Shown here piece by piece: positions 23,684 through 32,000 of a stretch of DNA of 64,000 bases (position 1 is the stretch's first letter; each line of letters starts with the position of its first letter). Below the pieces are notes generated by a model. It made no database searches. It was not told the DNA's origin and was given only the letters and a program-made list of their open reading frames with translations. A program made the position numbers and the translations under genes. The DNA comes from Aquincolibacterium sp041674705 (GTDB lineage: Bacteria > Omnitrophota > Omnitrophia > Omnitrophales > Aquincolibacteriaceae). The stretch covers positions 1 to 64,000 of the forward strand of contig JBAYVF010000006.1 in NCBI GenBank assembly GCA_041674705.1. The letters are read 5' to 3'.

Positions 23684-24799
23684 CTACCGGGGGCAAGTGC
23701 CCTGGATGAACTTGCGAACCAGTTCCTTGGCTTCGTAGTCCACGATCTGTTTGGGCGGATGCTTCATGGTGTAGGCCGACATGGAGATGAGCGGTCCACC
23801 GATCTTGCGGTCCCGGGCGATCTTGCAAGCCCGGATCGCGTCGATGGAACAACCGGCGCTATTGGGCGAGTCTTCGACCGAAAGACGCATTTCAGCGGTG
23901 ACAGGGAAGCCGCCGAATCCACGGCCTTCAATGCGAAGGTAGCAAACCTTGTTGTCATTCTGCCAGGGAACATAATCCGAAGGACCGATGTGGATATTGT
24001 CCTCATCGAGCGGAATATCAAGCTGGCTCTGGACCGCCGAGGTTTTGGAGATCTTCTTCGATTCCAGACGTAAGCGATTGAGCATGTTCAGGAAGTCCGT
24101 GTTGCCGCCGGTGTTCAGCTGGTAGGTGCGGTCGATCTTGCAACCGCGGTCCATGAAAAGCTTGGCCAGCGTGCGGTGCGTGACAGTGGCGCCGATCTGG
24201 GCCTTGATGTCGTCACCGACACAAGGAATACGCTTGGCTTCAAAGCGTTTCGCCCAGGCAGGGTTAGAGACGATGAAGACCGGCATGCAGTTGATAAGGC
24301 TGATGCCTGTTTTCAGGCACGCCTCGGCATAAAACTCGGTGGCTTTTTGAGAGCCGACAGGGAGGTAGTTCAGGAGAATCTCCGCGCCACTTTCTCTCAG
24401 GACCTTTTCCACATTACAGGATTTCTTATCGGAAGGGAGGAAGGTGCGGTCTTCTTTATAGCTGGCCATATGCTCGGAAACCCCGTCCAGGATATTGCCC
24501 ATTTCGACCTTGATCTTGCTTTTGGAGACCGAGCCGATGGACCAAACGCAGTTGGGTTTTGCGGCAAGCGCCACATCCAGGCGTTCACCCACCTTACGCT
24601 TGTCGATGTCAAAAGCAGCCACAACCTCGATATCCTGGGGGAAATAGCCGCCCATGTCGTAATTCATAAGACCGAGGTGCTCGACAGGCTTGTTTTTGAC
24701 AGGTTTTTGGCCGGCGAGAGCGCGGTAGTGCTCAATACCCTGTACGAGCGACGCGGCGCAATTTCCGACACCTACAATAGCGATCTTGATCTTCCCCAT
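23684..24799 (-). CDS. ino1: myo-inositol-1-phosphate synthase
   Basis: The 371-residue protein matches the prokaryotic inositol-3-phosphate synthase type: Rossmann start KIKIAIVGVGNCAASLVQGI, NYDMGGYFPQDIEVVAAFDI, the active-site region NCMPVFIVSNPAWAKRF and GDDIKAQIGATVTHR, and the NTGGNTDFLNM loop with catalytic residues nearby. It converts glucose-6-phosphate to inositol-1-phosphate with bound NAD. ATG 24799 has a perfect GGAGGAAA site. It heads a minus-strand operon with the CDP-alcohol transferase and the secreted protein. With the phosphatase at 590-1390 the window could make both inositol and inositol lipids. Confidence 0.93.
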   Translation of the reverse strand: MGKIKIAIVGVGNCAASLVQGIEHYRALAGQKPVKNKPVEHLGLMNYDMGGYFPQDIEVVAAFDIDKRKVGERLDVALAAKPNCVWSIGSVSKSKIKVEMGNILDGVSEHMASYKEDRTFLPSDKKSCNVEKVLRESGAEILLNYLPVGSQKATEFYAEACLKTGISLINCMPVFIVSNPAWAKRFEAKRIPCVGDDIKAQIGATVTHRTLAKLFMDRGCKIDRTYQLNTGGNTDFLNMLNRLRLESKKISKTSAVQSQLDIPLDEDNIHIGPSDYVPWQNDNKVCYLRIEGRGFGGFPVTAEMRLSVEDSPNSAGCSIDAIRACKIARDRKIGGPLISMSAYTMKHPPKQIVDYEAKELVRKFIQGTCPR

Positions 24800-25046
24800 G
24801 GATTTCCTCCCGGTTGATTTATATGAAGACGATGGGATTTCCAGTCGATGGCGCAATATGATAGCAGTAAGGGTTCGAAAATCAAGCGAAACAAGGCGTT
24901 TCTAAGCGTTTTAGGGAACGAAAGTTACAGGAGATACGTCCGATAACCCTATTCGATAGCTCTTTTCCTATCTTTCTTTTCTGTTAGAATGCTCTCGACT
25001 CACGGGATGAAAACCACAATATTTCTTAAAACGAAGGAGTTACCAG

Positions 25047-25367
25047 ATGGCCTCTTATGAGGATTTTCAGAAATTAGACATTAAAGTCGCTGAGATCGAG
25101 ACTGTCACCCCGCACCCGAACGCGGATCGCCTCTATGTGCTGGGCATTAAGATCGGCGAGATTCGCAAGCAGATCGTGGCCGGCATTCGGGCCCATTACA
25201 CGGAAGAGCAGCTGAAAGGGAAGAAAATCGTCGTGATCGATAATCTGGATCCTGCCGTGATCCGCGGCGTAGAATCCCAAGGGATGCTTCTCGCGGCTTC
25301 CAACGAGACCCTTCTGACGCTCATCACGCCTGAGCGTCCCATTTCAGATGGCGCCAAAGTAAAATAA
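25047..25367 (+). CDS. stand-alone tRNA-binding domain protein (MetG C-terminal / CsaA-like)
   Basis: The 106-residue OB-fold protein has FQKLDIKVAEIETVTPHPNADRL split over the conserved opening, then QIVAGIRAHYTEEQLKGKKI and NLDPAVIRGVESQGMLLAAS, which match the EMAP/tRNA-binding domain that forms the C-terminus of methionyl-tRNA synthetase. Alone it may act as a tRNA-binding partner of MetRS or as a CsaA-like chaperone. No metG is in the window. A strong AAGGAG site lies before the ATG. It is divergent from ino1 with a 247-base gap that contains only a weak TAGAAT -10-like box near 24984. Confidence 0.88.
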   Translation: MASYEDFQKLDIKVAEIETVTPHPNADRLYVLGIKIGEIRKQIVAGIRAHYTEEQLKGKKIVVIDNLDPAVIRGVESQGMLLAASNETLLTLITPERPISDGAKVK

Positions 25368-25374
25368 ATAAAAT

Positions 25375-25455
25375 CGGGGAACGGCGAACGGGGAACGATG
25401 GACGCTTACGTTCCCCGCGGAACGTTTCCCGACATATTCTTGTAAAAGAATATGT
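25375..25455 (+). repeat. GAACGG-type reiterated inverted repeat plus small hairpin
   Basis: The left arm CGGGGAACGGCGAACGGGGA (25375 on) and right arm CGTTCCCCGCGGAACGTTTC (25409 on) are built from degenerate GGGAACG words and pair. It begins 8 bases after a stop codon. It is followed directly by a perfect hairpin ACATATTCT / AGAATATGT (25432-25455). Confidence 0.8.
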
Positions 25456-25477
25456 CATGTGTTAATATTCCGTCCCT

Positions 25478-26812
25478 ATGAACAACCCGCGCGGTTCCCG
25501 CACTTCAACAAAGCATCTTGATTTCCAGCCTTTCAAGGCTTGGCGCTATGACGCCAAGAGCGTTAAAATTTCTTCGGTCCTGGCGCCGCCTTATGATGTG
25601 ATCTCTCCGGAAAAGCAAAAAAAGCTTTATGAAAATTCGCCGTTTAACTGCATTCGTCTTATCCTGAATAAAAAAGATCCCGCCGATACGGACCAGAGCA
25701 ATTCCTACACACGAGCTCGCGATACCTTTCAGGATTGGCAGAAAAAAGGCGTCCTCATTCAGGAAAAAGAACCCTGCTACTATGTGTACCGGCAGACTTT
25801 CAAGGATCCCGTAACTCAAGCCACCAAAAACCGGTTCGCGCTCTTGGGTCGCGTCCGGCTTGAGCCGTTCGAAAAAGGCATTATCGTTCCTCATGAGAAG
25901 ACGCTCCGCGGCCCCAAAGAAGATCGCATGCGGCTTCTGCGGACCGTACAGACCAATTTTTCTCCCGCGTTCGGTCTTTACAAAGATAAAGGATTCGAGG
26001 TCCGGAGCATGATCCAGGACCCGATGAATTCCAGCCCTATCTTTGAGGCCGAGGACGACGACAAGATTGTGCACACGCTTTGGGCGATCGAGGATCCTGA
26101 CATTATCGCCAAACTCCATAAGGCGCTGCAGTCCAAGAAAGTTTATATCGCGGACGGGCATCACCGTTATGAAACTGCGCTGGAATATGCCCGGCTGCAG
26201 AGGGAAGAGAAGCATTCGGCAGATATGGTGCTTTTCCCATTCGATTATATGTATATGGCGCTCGTGAGCTTTGATGATCCGGGGTTCATTGTTCTTCCCA
26301 CGCACCGGATTCTGACGAAGCTTGGCATGGACGGCGGCGAAGCCCTTCGCCGGCTGGGAGAATATTTTAAAATCGAAAAAGTTTCGCTCGAAAAATTAAA
26401 AGAGATGACGGCTTCTTATGATCAGGAAGGAAAGATCTTCGGAATGGTTCTCAGCGAAGGATGTTTCCTTCTCACCATGGTCGACAAGGAAAAAGCGAAA
26501 GCGCGGATGGTCCAGGGCAAGCCCGACGTTTGGTACGATCTGAACGTGAACGTGCTGGCGCATCTGATCTTTGTCGAACTCCTCGGACTTACAGAAGATC
26601 GATGGGAAGCGGTCTTGAAATTCGAGCACACAGTTGACGGGGCCGTGGCGCCCCTGCAAAAAGGCGAGGCTGAAGCGGTTTTTCTTTTGCAGCCGCCCAA
26701 GGTCGAAATGCTCGAGAAGATGGGCGCCGTCAACGAGCGCATGCCCCAAAAATCCACCTATTTCTATCCCAAGCTCGCGACCGGGCTTGTTTTTTATTCA
26801 CATAAAGAATAA
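25478..26812 (+). CDS. DUF1015 family protein
   Basis: The 444-residue protein fits DUF1015: FQPFKAWRYDA and VLAPPYDVISPEKQK at the start, YARDTFQ-like helix, VYIADGHHRYETALEYAR (about residue 225), and PTHRIL. The family is conserved in many bacteria and archaea, resembles a kinase-like or HPr-Ser-kinase-associated protein, and has no firm function. The start ATG 25478 lacks a clear ribosome binding site. It follows a palindromic repeat and may share a transcript with pabB 43 bases downstream. Confidence 0.88.
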   Translation: MNNPRGSRTSTKHLDFQPFKAWRYDAKSVKISSVLAPPYDVISPEKQKKLYENSPFNCIRLILNKKDPADTDQSNSYTRARDTFQDWQKKGVLIQEKEPCYYVYRQTFKDPVTQATKNRFALLGRVRLEPFEKGIIVPHEKTLRGPKEDRMRLLRTVQTNFSPAFGLYKDKGFEVRSMIQDPMNSSPIFEAEDDDKIVHTLWAIEDPDIIAKLHKALQSKKVYIADGHHRYETALEYARLQREEKHSADMVLFPFDYMYMALVSFDDPGFIVLPTHRILTKLGMDGGEALRRLGEYFKIEKVSLEKLKEMTASYDQEGKIFGMVLSEGCFLLTMVDKEKAKARMVQGKPDVWYDLNVNVLAHLIFVELLGLTEDRWEAVLKFEHTVDGAVAPLQKGEAEAVFLLQPPKVEMLEKMGAVNERMPQKSTYFYPKLATGLVFYSHKE

Positions 26813-26854
26813 TTTCAAGATCCGCGAAGTCCTCACTCGTTTTTCGGGTGCCTT

Positions 26855-28213
26855 ATGCCGCTGGTGATCGAAACCTTCCGCTCTTCAAAAACTCCCTGGG
26901 AGGTTTTTCAAGCAGTTCACGCAAGCTCCAAAACTTGCTTCTTTCTGGACAGCCCTCACCACGCCCCGCCCGATCAAGTCTATTCCTATATAGGCATGAA
27001 TCCGGCCGTTGAGATCCGTCTGGAAGAAAAGGCCCTCTCTATAGAAGGCGAACTGAACGGAAAATATCCCGCCCGCGAATTTTTCCCTGTTCTCAAAAAA
27101 GCCTTCAGGAAATATCAAACCCGTGGCCCGAACGCTTATCCGTTCTTTACAGGAGGATTCGTCGGCTATTTGGGATACGAAGCCGCAGATCTTTGCGACA
27201 AAATAAAATTCCGGGCAAAGCCGGGTCCGGACGTCCCCCGAGGCTATTGGGGTCTTTTCCGGGACGTGATCGTTTATGATCATCAAAAGTGCGTTTATTA
27301 TCTCGCGGCCCATGATCGGGGAGCGGAAAAATTAAAAATTTATTTTGAAAAAGCCGCTCCGAACACAAAACAGCGTTTTAAGATGAATCGGTTGACGGCG
27401 GAAATGATGAAAGGGCAGTTCAAGGGGATGGTTAAAAAAGCCAAGGCATATATCGTGGCCGGGGATATTTATCAGGCGAATCTTTCGCAGCGTTTTTCAT
27501 TCGGATACGAAGGCTCTTCTCTGGAACTTTACGGCAAGCTTCGCGCGATCAATCCGTCGCCTTTTTCCTGTTTTTTGAAAGCAGGAGATCTTGAGATCGT
27601 GAGTTCATCCCCCGAGCGGCTGGTCCGGAAGAAGGGCCGCCTGTGTGAGACGCGGCCGATCGCGGGAACGTGTCCCGCCCGTGGCGCCTCGAGGCGGGTC
27701 GCTGAGTGGCGAAAAAAACTTCTTCAAAATGAAAAAGAAAAATCCGAACATCTGATGCTCGTGGATCTTGAGCGGAACGATCTCGGCCGCGTCTGCGATT
27801 ACCGCTCCGTGAAGGTTCGGGAGTTTATGACGCTTGAAAAATATTCCCACGTGGTGCACATCGTTTCCAGGATCACGGGGAAGCTTAAAAAAAACAAGGA
27901 CGCGCTCGACGTGATCCGGGCCATGTTTCCTGGCGGGACGATCACGGGGTGCCCCAAGATCCGTTGCATGCAGATCATCGATGAGCTTGAGCCCGTGCAA
28001 CGCGGCATCTATACCGGATCTTTGGGCTATATCGATTTTCATGGGGATATGGATCTGAACATCGTGATACGGACCCTTCTTTTGAAAAACGGAAAAGGGC
28101 ATCTTCAGGTGGGCGCGGGCATTGTGTACGATTCGGATCCGGAAAAGGAATATGAAGAGACACTTCATAAAGCAGCGGCGTTAGTGAAGGCATTAAAAGA
28201 AGCATCCATATGA
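26855..28213 (+). CDS. pabB: aminodeoxychorismate synthase component I (anthranilate synthase I family)
   Basis: The 452-residue protein has the chorismate-binding C-terminal domain: AGDIYQANLSQRFSF, ETRPIAGT, LMLVDLERNDLGRVCDY, FPGGTITGCPKIRCMQIIDE (split) and GAGIVYDSDPEKEYEE. It turns chorismate plus ammonia from a glutaminase into 4-amino-4-deoxychorismate. TrpE is an alternative, but the next gene is a PabC-like lyase followed by folate genes, so PabB is favoured. The loop after PIAGT reads CPARGASRRVAEW, more basic than usual and lying on a CCCGCC / GGCGGG inverted repeat. Its stop codon opens a palindromic repeat. Confidence 0.88.
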   Translation: MPLVIETFRSSKTPWEVFQAVHASSKTCFFLDSPHHAPPDQVYSYIGMNPAVEIRLEEKALSIEGELNGKYPAREFFPVLKKAFRKYQTRGPNAYPFFTGGFVGYLGYEAADLCDKIKFRAKPGPDVPRGYWGLFRDVIVYDHQKCVYYLAAHDRGAEKLKIYFEKAAPNTKQRFKMNRLTAEMMKGQFKGMVKKAKAYIVAGDIYQANLSQRFSFGYEGSSLELYGKLRAINPSPFSCFLKAGDLEIVSSSPERLVRKKGRLCETRPIAGTCPARGASRRVAEWRKKLLQNEKEKSEHLMLVDLERNDLGRVCDYRSVKVREFMTLEKYSHVVHIVSRITGKLKKNKDALDVIRAMFPGGTITGCPKIRCMQIIDELEPVQRGIYTGSLGYIDFHGDMDLNIVIRTLLLKNGKGHLQVGAGIVYDSDPEKEYEETLHKAAALVKALKEASI

Positions 28214-28285
28214 CACCAAGACACAAGGACACAAAGTCACCAAGTGAAAAACGGGTGACTTGGCAACCTGGTGGCAGGTGACTTG
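28211..28285 (+). repeat. CACCAAG-type reiterated inverted repeat on the pabB stop codon
   Basis: The left arm starts with the TGA stop and runs ACACCAAGACACAAGGACAC, AAAGTCACCAAG (to 28245). The right arm 28254-28285 reads GGTGACTTGGCAACCTGGTG, GCAGGTGACTTG. The arms pair imperfectly and are made of degenerate CACAAG words. It fills the whole gap before pabC. Confidence 0.8.
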
Positions 28286-28288
28286 ACG

Positions 28289-29146
28289 ATGAACTACAAA
28301 ATCTATCAAAATGGAAAAGAGGTTAGCGGGGAACTTTCGTTCGATCTCATGCGAACGGAAGCGGCCGGCATTTTTGAAAGCATGCGCGCCTACGATGGCC
28401 GGATCTTTCACGAGGAAGAGCATCTCTTTCGGCTTTTAGAATCTGCAAAGACCGTGGGCTACCAACCCTTCCCTGACGCGGCGAAACTCCGTCTGGAAAT
28501 AAGAATGGCGCTCAAGGCCTCCGGGCAGAAAGAGGGTTTTGTCCGTTTGACCCTATGGGAAGGAAAGACTTTTGTGGTCCTGGGAAGCCGGACGCATGCC
28601 AAAGAGCTCTACGAAAAGGGCGTGGTGCTTAAAACCGCTTCCTTTCCTCGTGGCGGACCGAACACCTTTCCCTGGCAAGCTAAGACCTCAGCGTATCAAC
28701 AGGCCATTTTAGCCAGCACGGAGCCTCATCCCGACAACATCTATGAGTGGGTATTCCTGGATCAAGGGGGTTTTCTCACCGAAACACGCACCGGAAATTT
28801 TTTTATCGTCCAATCCCTCAAAAACGGAAAAGCGACGCTGTTGACACCGCCTGAGCACGGAATCTTGAATGGAGTGACCCGTAGGTTTGTGATAAAATGC
28901 GCCCTCGAACTCGGGATACCGGTCCGAGAAGTTCCGATGACCCGGCATGAATTTTTCAATGCGGATGAAGCTTTTCTTTGCAACACTTCCTGGGAGGTCC
29001 TGCCGGTCCGTGAACTCGATGGCCGCGCGATCGGCACGGGAAAACCCGGTCCCGTCACTTTAAAACTGCACCGTTTCTTTAAAAGGAGGGTTCAACAAGA
29101 TGTCACGTCACACCGTTCGCCGCGCACTCATAAGCGTCTCCGATAA
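28289..29146 (+). CDS. pabC: aminodeoxychorismate lyase (class IV aminotransferase family)
   Basis: The 285-residue protein is a fold-type IV PLP enzyme: GIFESMRAYDGRIFHEEEHL, the PLP Lys in WQAKTSAYQQAILA, the phosphate-binding GILNGVTRRFVIKCA, and FFNADEAFLCNTSWEVLPV. In this setting it should release pyruvate from aminodeoxychorismate to give p-aminobenzoate. Branched-chain aminotransferase is an alternative. I choose ATG 28289; a GTG at 28271 lies within the repeat. Its 3' end overlaps purH by 47 bases in another frame, so the last 15 residues (QDVTSHRSPRTHKRLR region) are atypical and the two genes are coupled. Confidence 0.82.
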   Translation: MNYKIYQNGKEVSGELSFDLMRTEAAGIFESMRAYDGRIFHEEEHLFRLLESAKTVGYQPFPDAAKLRLEIRMALKASGQKEGFVRLTLWEGKTFVVLGSRTHAKELYEKGVVLKTASFPRGGPNTFPWQAKTSAYQQAILASTEPHPDNIYEWVFLDQGGFLTETRTGNFFIVQSLKNGKATLLTPPEHGILNGVTRRFVIKCALELGIPVREVPMTRHEFFNADEAFLCNTSWEVLPVRELDGRAIGTGKPGPVTLKLHRFFKRRVQQDVTSHRSPRTHKRLR

Positions 29147-30677
29147 AACCGGCCTTATTCCTTTCGCTAAAACACTGCGCAAGCACGGCGCGGAGATCCT
29201 CTCCACCGGCGGCACCTTGAAAGCCCTTAAAGAAGCCAAAGTTCCCGCGATGGCGGTCGAAGATTACACGGGATTTCCCGAAATGCTCGACGGGCGCGTG
29301 AAGACCCTTCACCCGAAGATCCACGGCGGCCTTCTTTTTCTTCGTCATAAGAAAAGCCATCAAAAGCAGGTCAAGGCGCATGGCATCAAGCCCATCGATC
29401 TTGTCGTCGTGAATCTCTATCCTTTTGAGGAAGCGACGAGCAAAGGGAACCTGAGCATGGATGACGCCAAGGAATTCATTGATATCGGCGGACCTTCGAT
29501 GCTTCGTTCCGCGGCGAAGAACTATCAGTCGGTGACCGTCATCACGGATGTCGCGGATTATGAGCGCGTCGCGAAAGAACTCGACGAACACAAAGGAAGC
29601 GTCACGGACGAAACCCGCTTCGCGCTTTCTCAGAAAGTTTTCGAAAAAACTTCCGCTTATGATGCGGTGATCAGTCAATTCATGGCCAAGCACAAGAAAA
29701 AGACGGGCGATGAACCCGCGCTGCCGTCGCAATTCGTTTTTCATTTTAAAAAAGCGCAGGATCTCCGGTATGGCGAGAACCCTCACCAGAAAGCCGCTTT
29801 TTATGTGCCGACCACACACAAGGCCTCGGCCTCCTGGACCCAGCTTCACGGCAAAGAGCTTTCCTTTAATAATCTTATGGATGTCGATGCGACGCTGGAC
29901 GTCTTGGCGGAATTCAACGCGCCGGCAGCCTGTGTGATCAAACACAACAATCCGTGCGGGATCGCGCAAGACACGCAGGCCCTGGTGGCGGTCGACAAAG
30001 CGATCGATGGCGATATTCTTTCGGCGTTCGGCGGGATCGTGGGCGTGAATCGTTGCTGCGATCGCAAGATCGCGGAAAAAGTCCTCGAGAAGCTTGCCTT
30101 TTTTGAAGTCATGGTCGCGCCGTCCTTTAAACCGGGAGCCTTGAAACTTCTGAAGGCCCGGAAAAATCTCCGTCTGATCGAGGTTCATCAATTCCGCGAC
30201 GAAAATCTCTACGATGTGAAGTTCCTTCGCACGGGAATCCTCGTACAGGAAAAAAACCGGCCCATCAAGGACCATATGGCAGAACTGAAGAAGAAATTGC
30301 ACTTTGTCACGAAGGCCAAGCTTTCTGAAGCGGAGACCGAGGAGCTGATCTTTGCGTTCCAGTGTTCCAAGGTCGTGAAATCAAACGCGATTGTGCTGAC
30401 CCAGGGCAAACACACGGTGGGGATCGGGGCGGGGCAGATGTCCCGCGTGGATTCTGTGCAGATCGCGATGCAGAAGGCCGGATACCTTACCGAAGGCGCG
30501 ATGCTCGGCAGCGATGCCTTTTTCCCGATGCCGGACTCGATCGAAGCGGCGGCCAAGCACAAGATCAAAGCCATCATCCAGCCCGGCGGGTCAATCCGCG
30601 ATGCGGACGTGATCGCAGCTTGCGATCAGGCGGGTATTGCGATGGCTTTCACCGGCGAGCGGCATTTTAAACATTAA
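29100..30677 (+). CDS. purH: bifunctional AICAR formyltransferase / IMP cyclohydrolase
   Basis: The 525-residue protein has the IMP cyclohydrolase MGS-like domain at the N-terminus (ALISVSDKTGLIPFAKTL, STGGTLKALKEA, FPEMLDGRVKTLHPKIHGGL) and the formyltransferase domain with LRYGENPHQKAAFY, the catalytic Lys-His in CVIKHNNPCGIA, and FFPMPDSIEAAAKH at the end. It performs the last two steps of purine synthesis and uses 10-formyl-tetrahydrofolate. That explains its place between p-aminobenzoate genes and folC. AAGGAGG stands before the ATG. A palindromic repeat follows the stop by 5 bases. Confidence 0.97.
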   Translation: MSRHTVRRALISVSDKTGLIPFAKTLRKHGAEILSTGGTLKALKEAKVPAMAVEDYTGFPEMLDGRVKTLHPKIHGGLLFLRHKKSHQKQVKAHGIKPIDLVVVNLYPFEEATSKGNLSMDDAKEFIDIGGPSMLRSAAKNYQSVTVITDVADYERVAKELDEHKGSVTDETRFALSQKVFEKTSAYDAVISQFMAKHKKKTGDEPALPSQFVFHFKKAQDLRYGENPHQKAAFYVPTTHKASASWTQLHGKELSFNNLMDVDATLDVLAEFNAPAACVIKHNNPCGIAQDTQALVAVDKAIDGDILSAFGGIVGVNRCCDRKIAEKVLEKLAFFEVMVAPSFKPGALKLLKARKNLRLIEVHQFRDENLYDVKFLRTGILVQEKNRPIKDHMAELKKKLHFVTKAKLSEAETEELIFAFQCSKVVKSNAIVLTQGKHTVGIGAGQMSRVDSVQIAMQKAGYLTEGAMLGSDAFFPMPDSIEAAAKHKIKAIIQPGGSIRDADVIAACDQAGIAMAFTGERHFKH

Positions 30678-30682
30678 CGTGA

Positions 30683-30745
30683 GTACGGCGTACGGTGTAC
30701 GGCGTCCCGCGTTTTTTTCTCCGTACGCCGTACGCCTTATGCCGT
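30683..30745 (+). repeat. GTACGGC-type reiterated inverted repeat, copy 1
   Basis: The left arm GTACGGCGTACGGTGTACGG (30683 on) pairs with the right arm CCGTACGCCGTACGCCTTAT (30721 on) over a T-rich loop. The start is 5 bases after the purH stop. A sister copy overlaps the nrdJ stop at 36996-37067. Confidence 0.85.
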
Positions 30746-30749
30746 GTTT

Positions 30750-32000
30750 ATGAACTACTCCCAATCCCTTCGTTATTTAAACGCTTTCATCGATCTCGAA
30801 AAACTCGCCCAACTGCCCAAGAACCCTTTTTTCAATCTTGAACGGATGGAGCATTTGCTCAAAGCAGCGGGCCATCCGGAAAAGAATTTTTCCCCCATTC
30901 TGATCGCAGGCACTACAGGAAAAGGTTCGACCGGTTTTTTCCTCGAATCGATCCTTAAGGCCAATCGCATCCGCACGGGCTATTATCACTCACCGCATGT
31001 CGAAGATCCGCGCGAGCGAATACGCATTCAGGGAACCATGGCATCTCCCAGGCTGTGGGCCGAAGGGCTTTCCGAGATCCAGAAACTTCTCCGCAAAAAC
31101 CCTCTTCCGAAAGCCTGCGGCGTTCTGACCTATTTCGAGATCCTGACGTTTCTTGCCACTTGGATTTTTGCGAAAGCGGGTGTCAAGATCGGCATTTTCG
31201 AAATCGGGCTCGGAGGCCGGCTTGATGCAACCAATATCCTCAAAGCGCCGCTGGTGATCCTCACGCCCATTCATCTTGATCATGAAGCGTTCCTGGGCAA
31301 CACGATTTCAAAGATCGCCGCTGAAAAAGCCGCGATCATCAAACCACGGAACCGCGTCGTGGTTGGGAAACAATGCCCGGAAGCGCTCCGGGTGATCCTT
31401 GGAGCCGTGAAACAAAAAAAAGGAATTTTATGGAAGGCAAAGCCGGCGACGGGTATTCCGCTCGGGCTCGCCGGGGATTTTCAAAAAATGAATGCCGGCG
31501 TCGCGTTGAAAGCCGCCGAGATCTTGCGGAAGGATTTTAATTTGTTAATAACGCCTGAGCGATCAGGAAAAGGATTGCTGGCGAAGCACTGGAAAGGCCG
31601 GATGGAAACTTTCCTTCAAGGCGGACGCCGGTTTATCTTGGATGGCGCGCACAATCCGATTTCGATGAAAGAATTGGTTCGATCCCTCGAAATGCAGCGA
31701 GTCCGAAACCCCTGGCTTGTCTTCGGAGCAATGAATGATAAGAATAGTCGTGAGATGCTCCGGAGTCTGAGCCGGTTTTTTTCGAAGGTGGTCCTGACCG
31801 GTATCGCGGGAAATCGCGCCAAGCCTGTCGCGATGCTCGTCTCTGAGGCGAAAGGACTTTTCAAATGCGTTCTCACGGCTCAGAATGTCGAAGAGGCGTT
31901 GGATCTTGCGAGAAAAGGAACAAATCCCGGCGCCACCGCCGTTGTCACGGGATCTTTTTATCTGGTGGGTGAGGCGCGAAGGATCTTAAACCATGTCTAA
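30750..32000 (+). CDS. folC: folylpolyglutamate / dihydrofolate synthase
   Basis: The 416-residue protein is a Mur-ligase-family FolC: ATP loop IAGTTGKGSTGFFLESIL, HSPHVEDPRERIRI, GLGGRLDATNIL, THIHLDHE-like PIHLDHEAFLG, and FILDGAHNPISMKEL. It adds glutamate to dihydropteroate or folates. Compared with typical FolC, the P-loop reads GTTGKGST (usual GTNGKGS) and the LDAT box is intact. ATG 30750 is preferred over GTG 30744; no strong ribosome binding site is seen because the repeat ends just upstream. It overlaps mnmE by 8 bases. Confidence 0.92.
   Translation: MNYSQSLRYLNAFIDLEKLAQLPKNPFFNLERMEHLLKAAGHPEKNFSPILIAGTTGKGSTGFFLESILKANRIRTGYYHSPHVEDPRERIRIQGTMASPRLWAEGLSEIQKLLRKNPLPKACGVLTYFEILTFLATWIFAKAGVKIGIFEIGLGGRLDATNILKAPLVILTPIHLDHEAFLGNTISKIAAEKAAIIKPRNRVVVGKQCPEALRVILGAVKQKKGILWKAKPATGIPLGLAGDFQKMNAGVALKAAEILRKDFNLLITPERSGKGLLAKHWKGRMETFLQGGRRFILDGAHNPISMKELVRSLEMQRVRNPWLVFGAMNDKNSREMLRSLSRFFSKVVLTGIAGNRAKPVAMLVSEAKGLFKCVLTAQNVEEALDLARKGTNPGATAVVTGSFYLVGEARRILNHV

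Noticed and set aside
27674..27700. Palindromic insertion in pabB (CPARGASRRVAEW loop)
   Set aside because: CCCGCC/GGCGGG arms pair, but the segment replaces a normal variable loop of similar length, so an insertion cannot be shown.
29103..30302. A 399-codon open frame on the minus strand across purH
   Set aside because: It is a shadow of a strongly conserved PurH frame; the peptide is rich in His/Arg/Phe runs typical of antisense reading.
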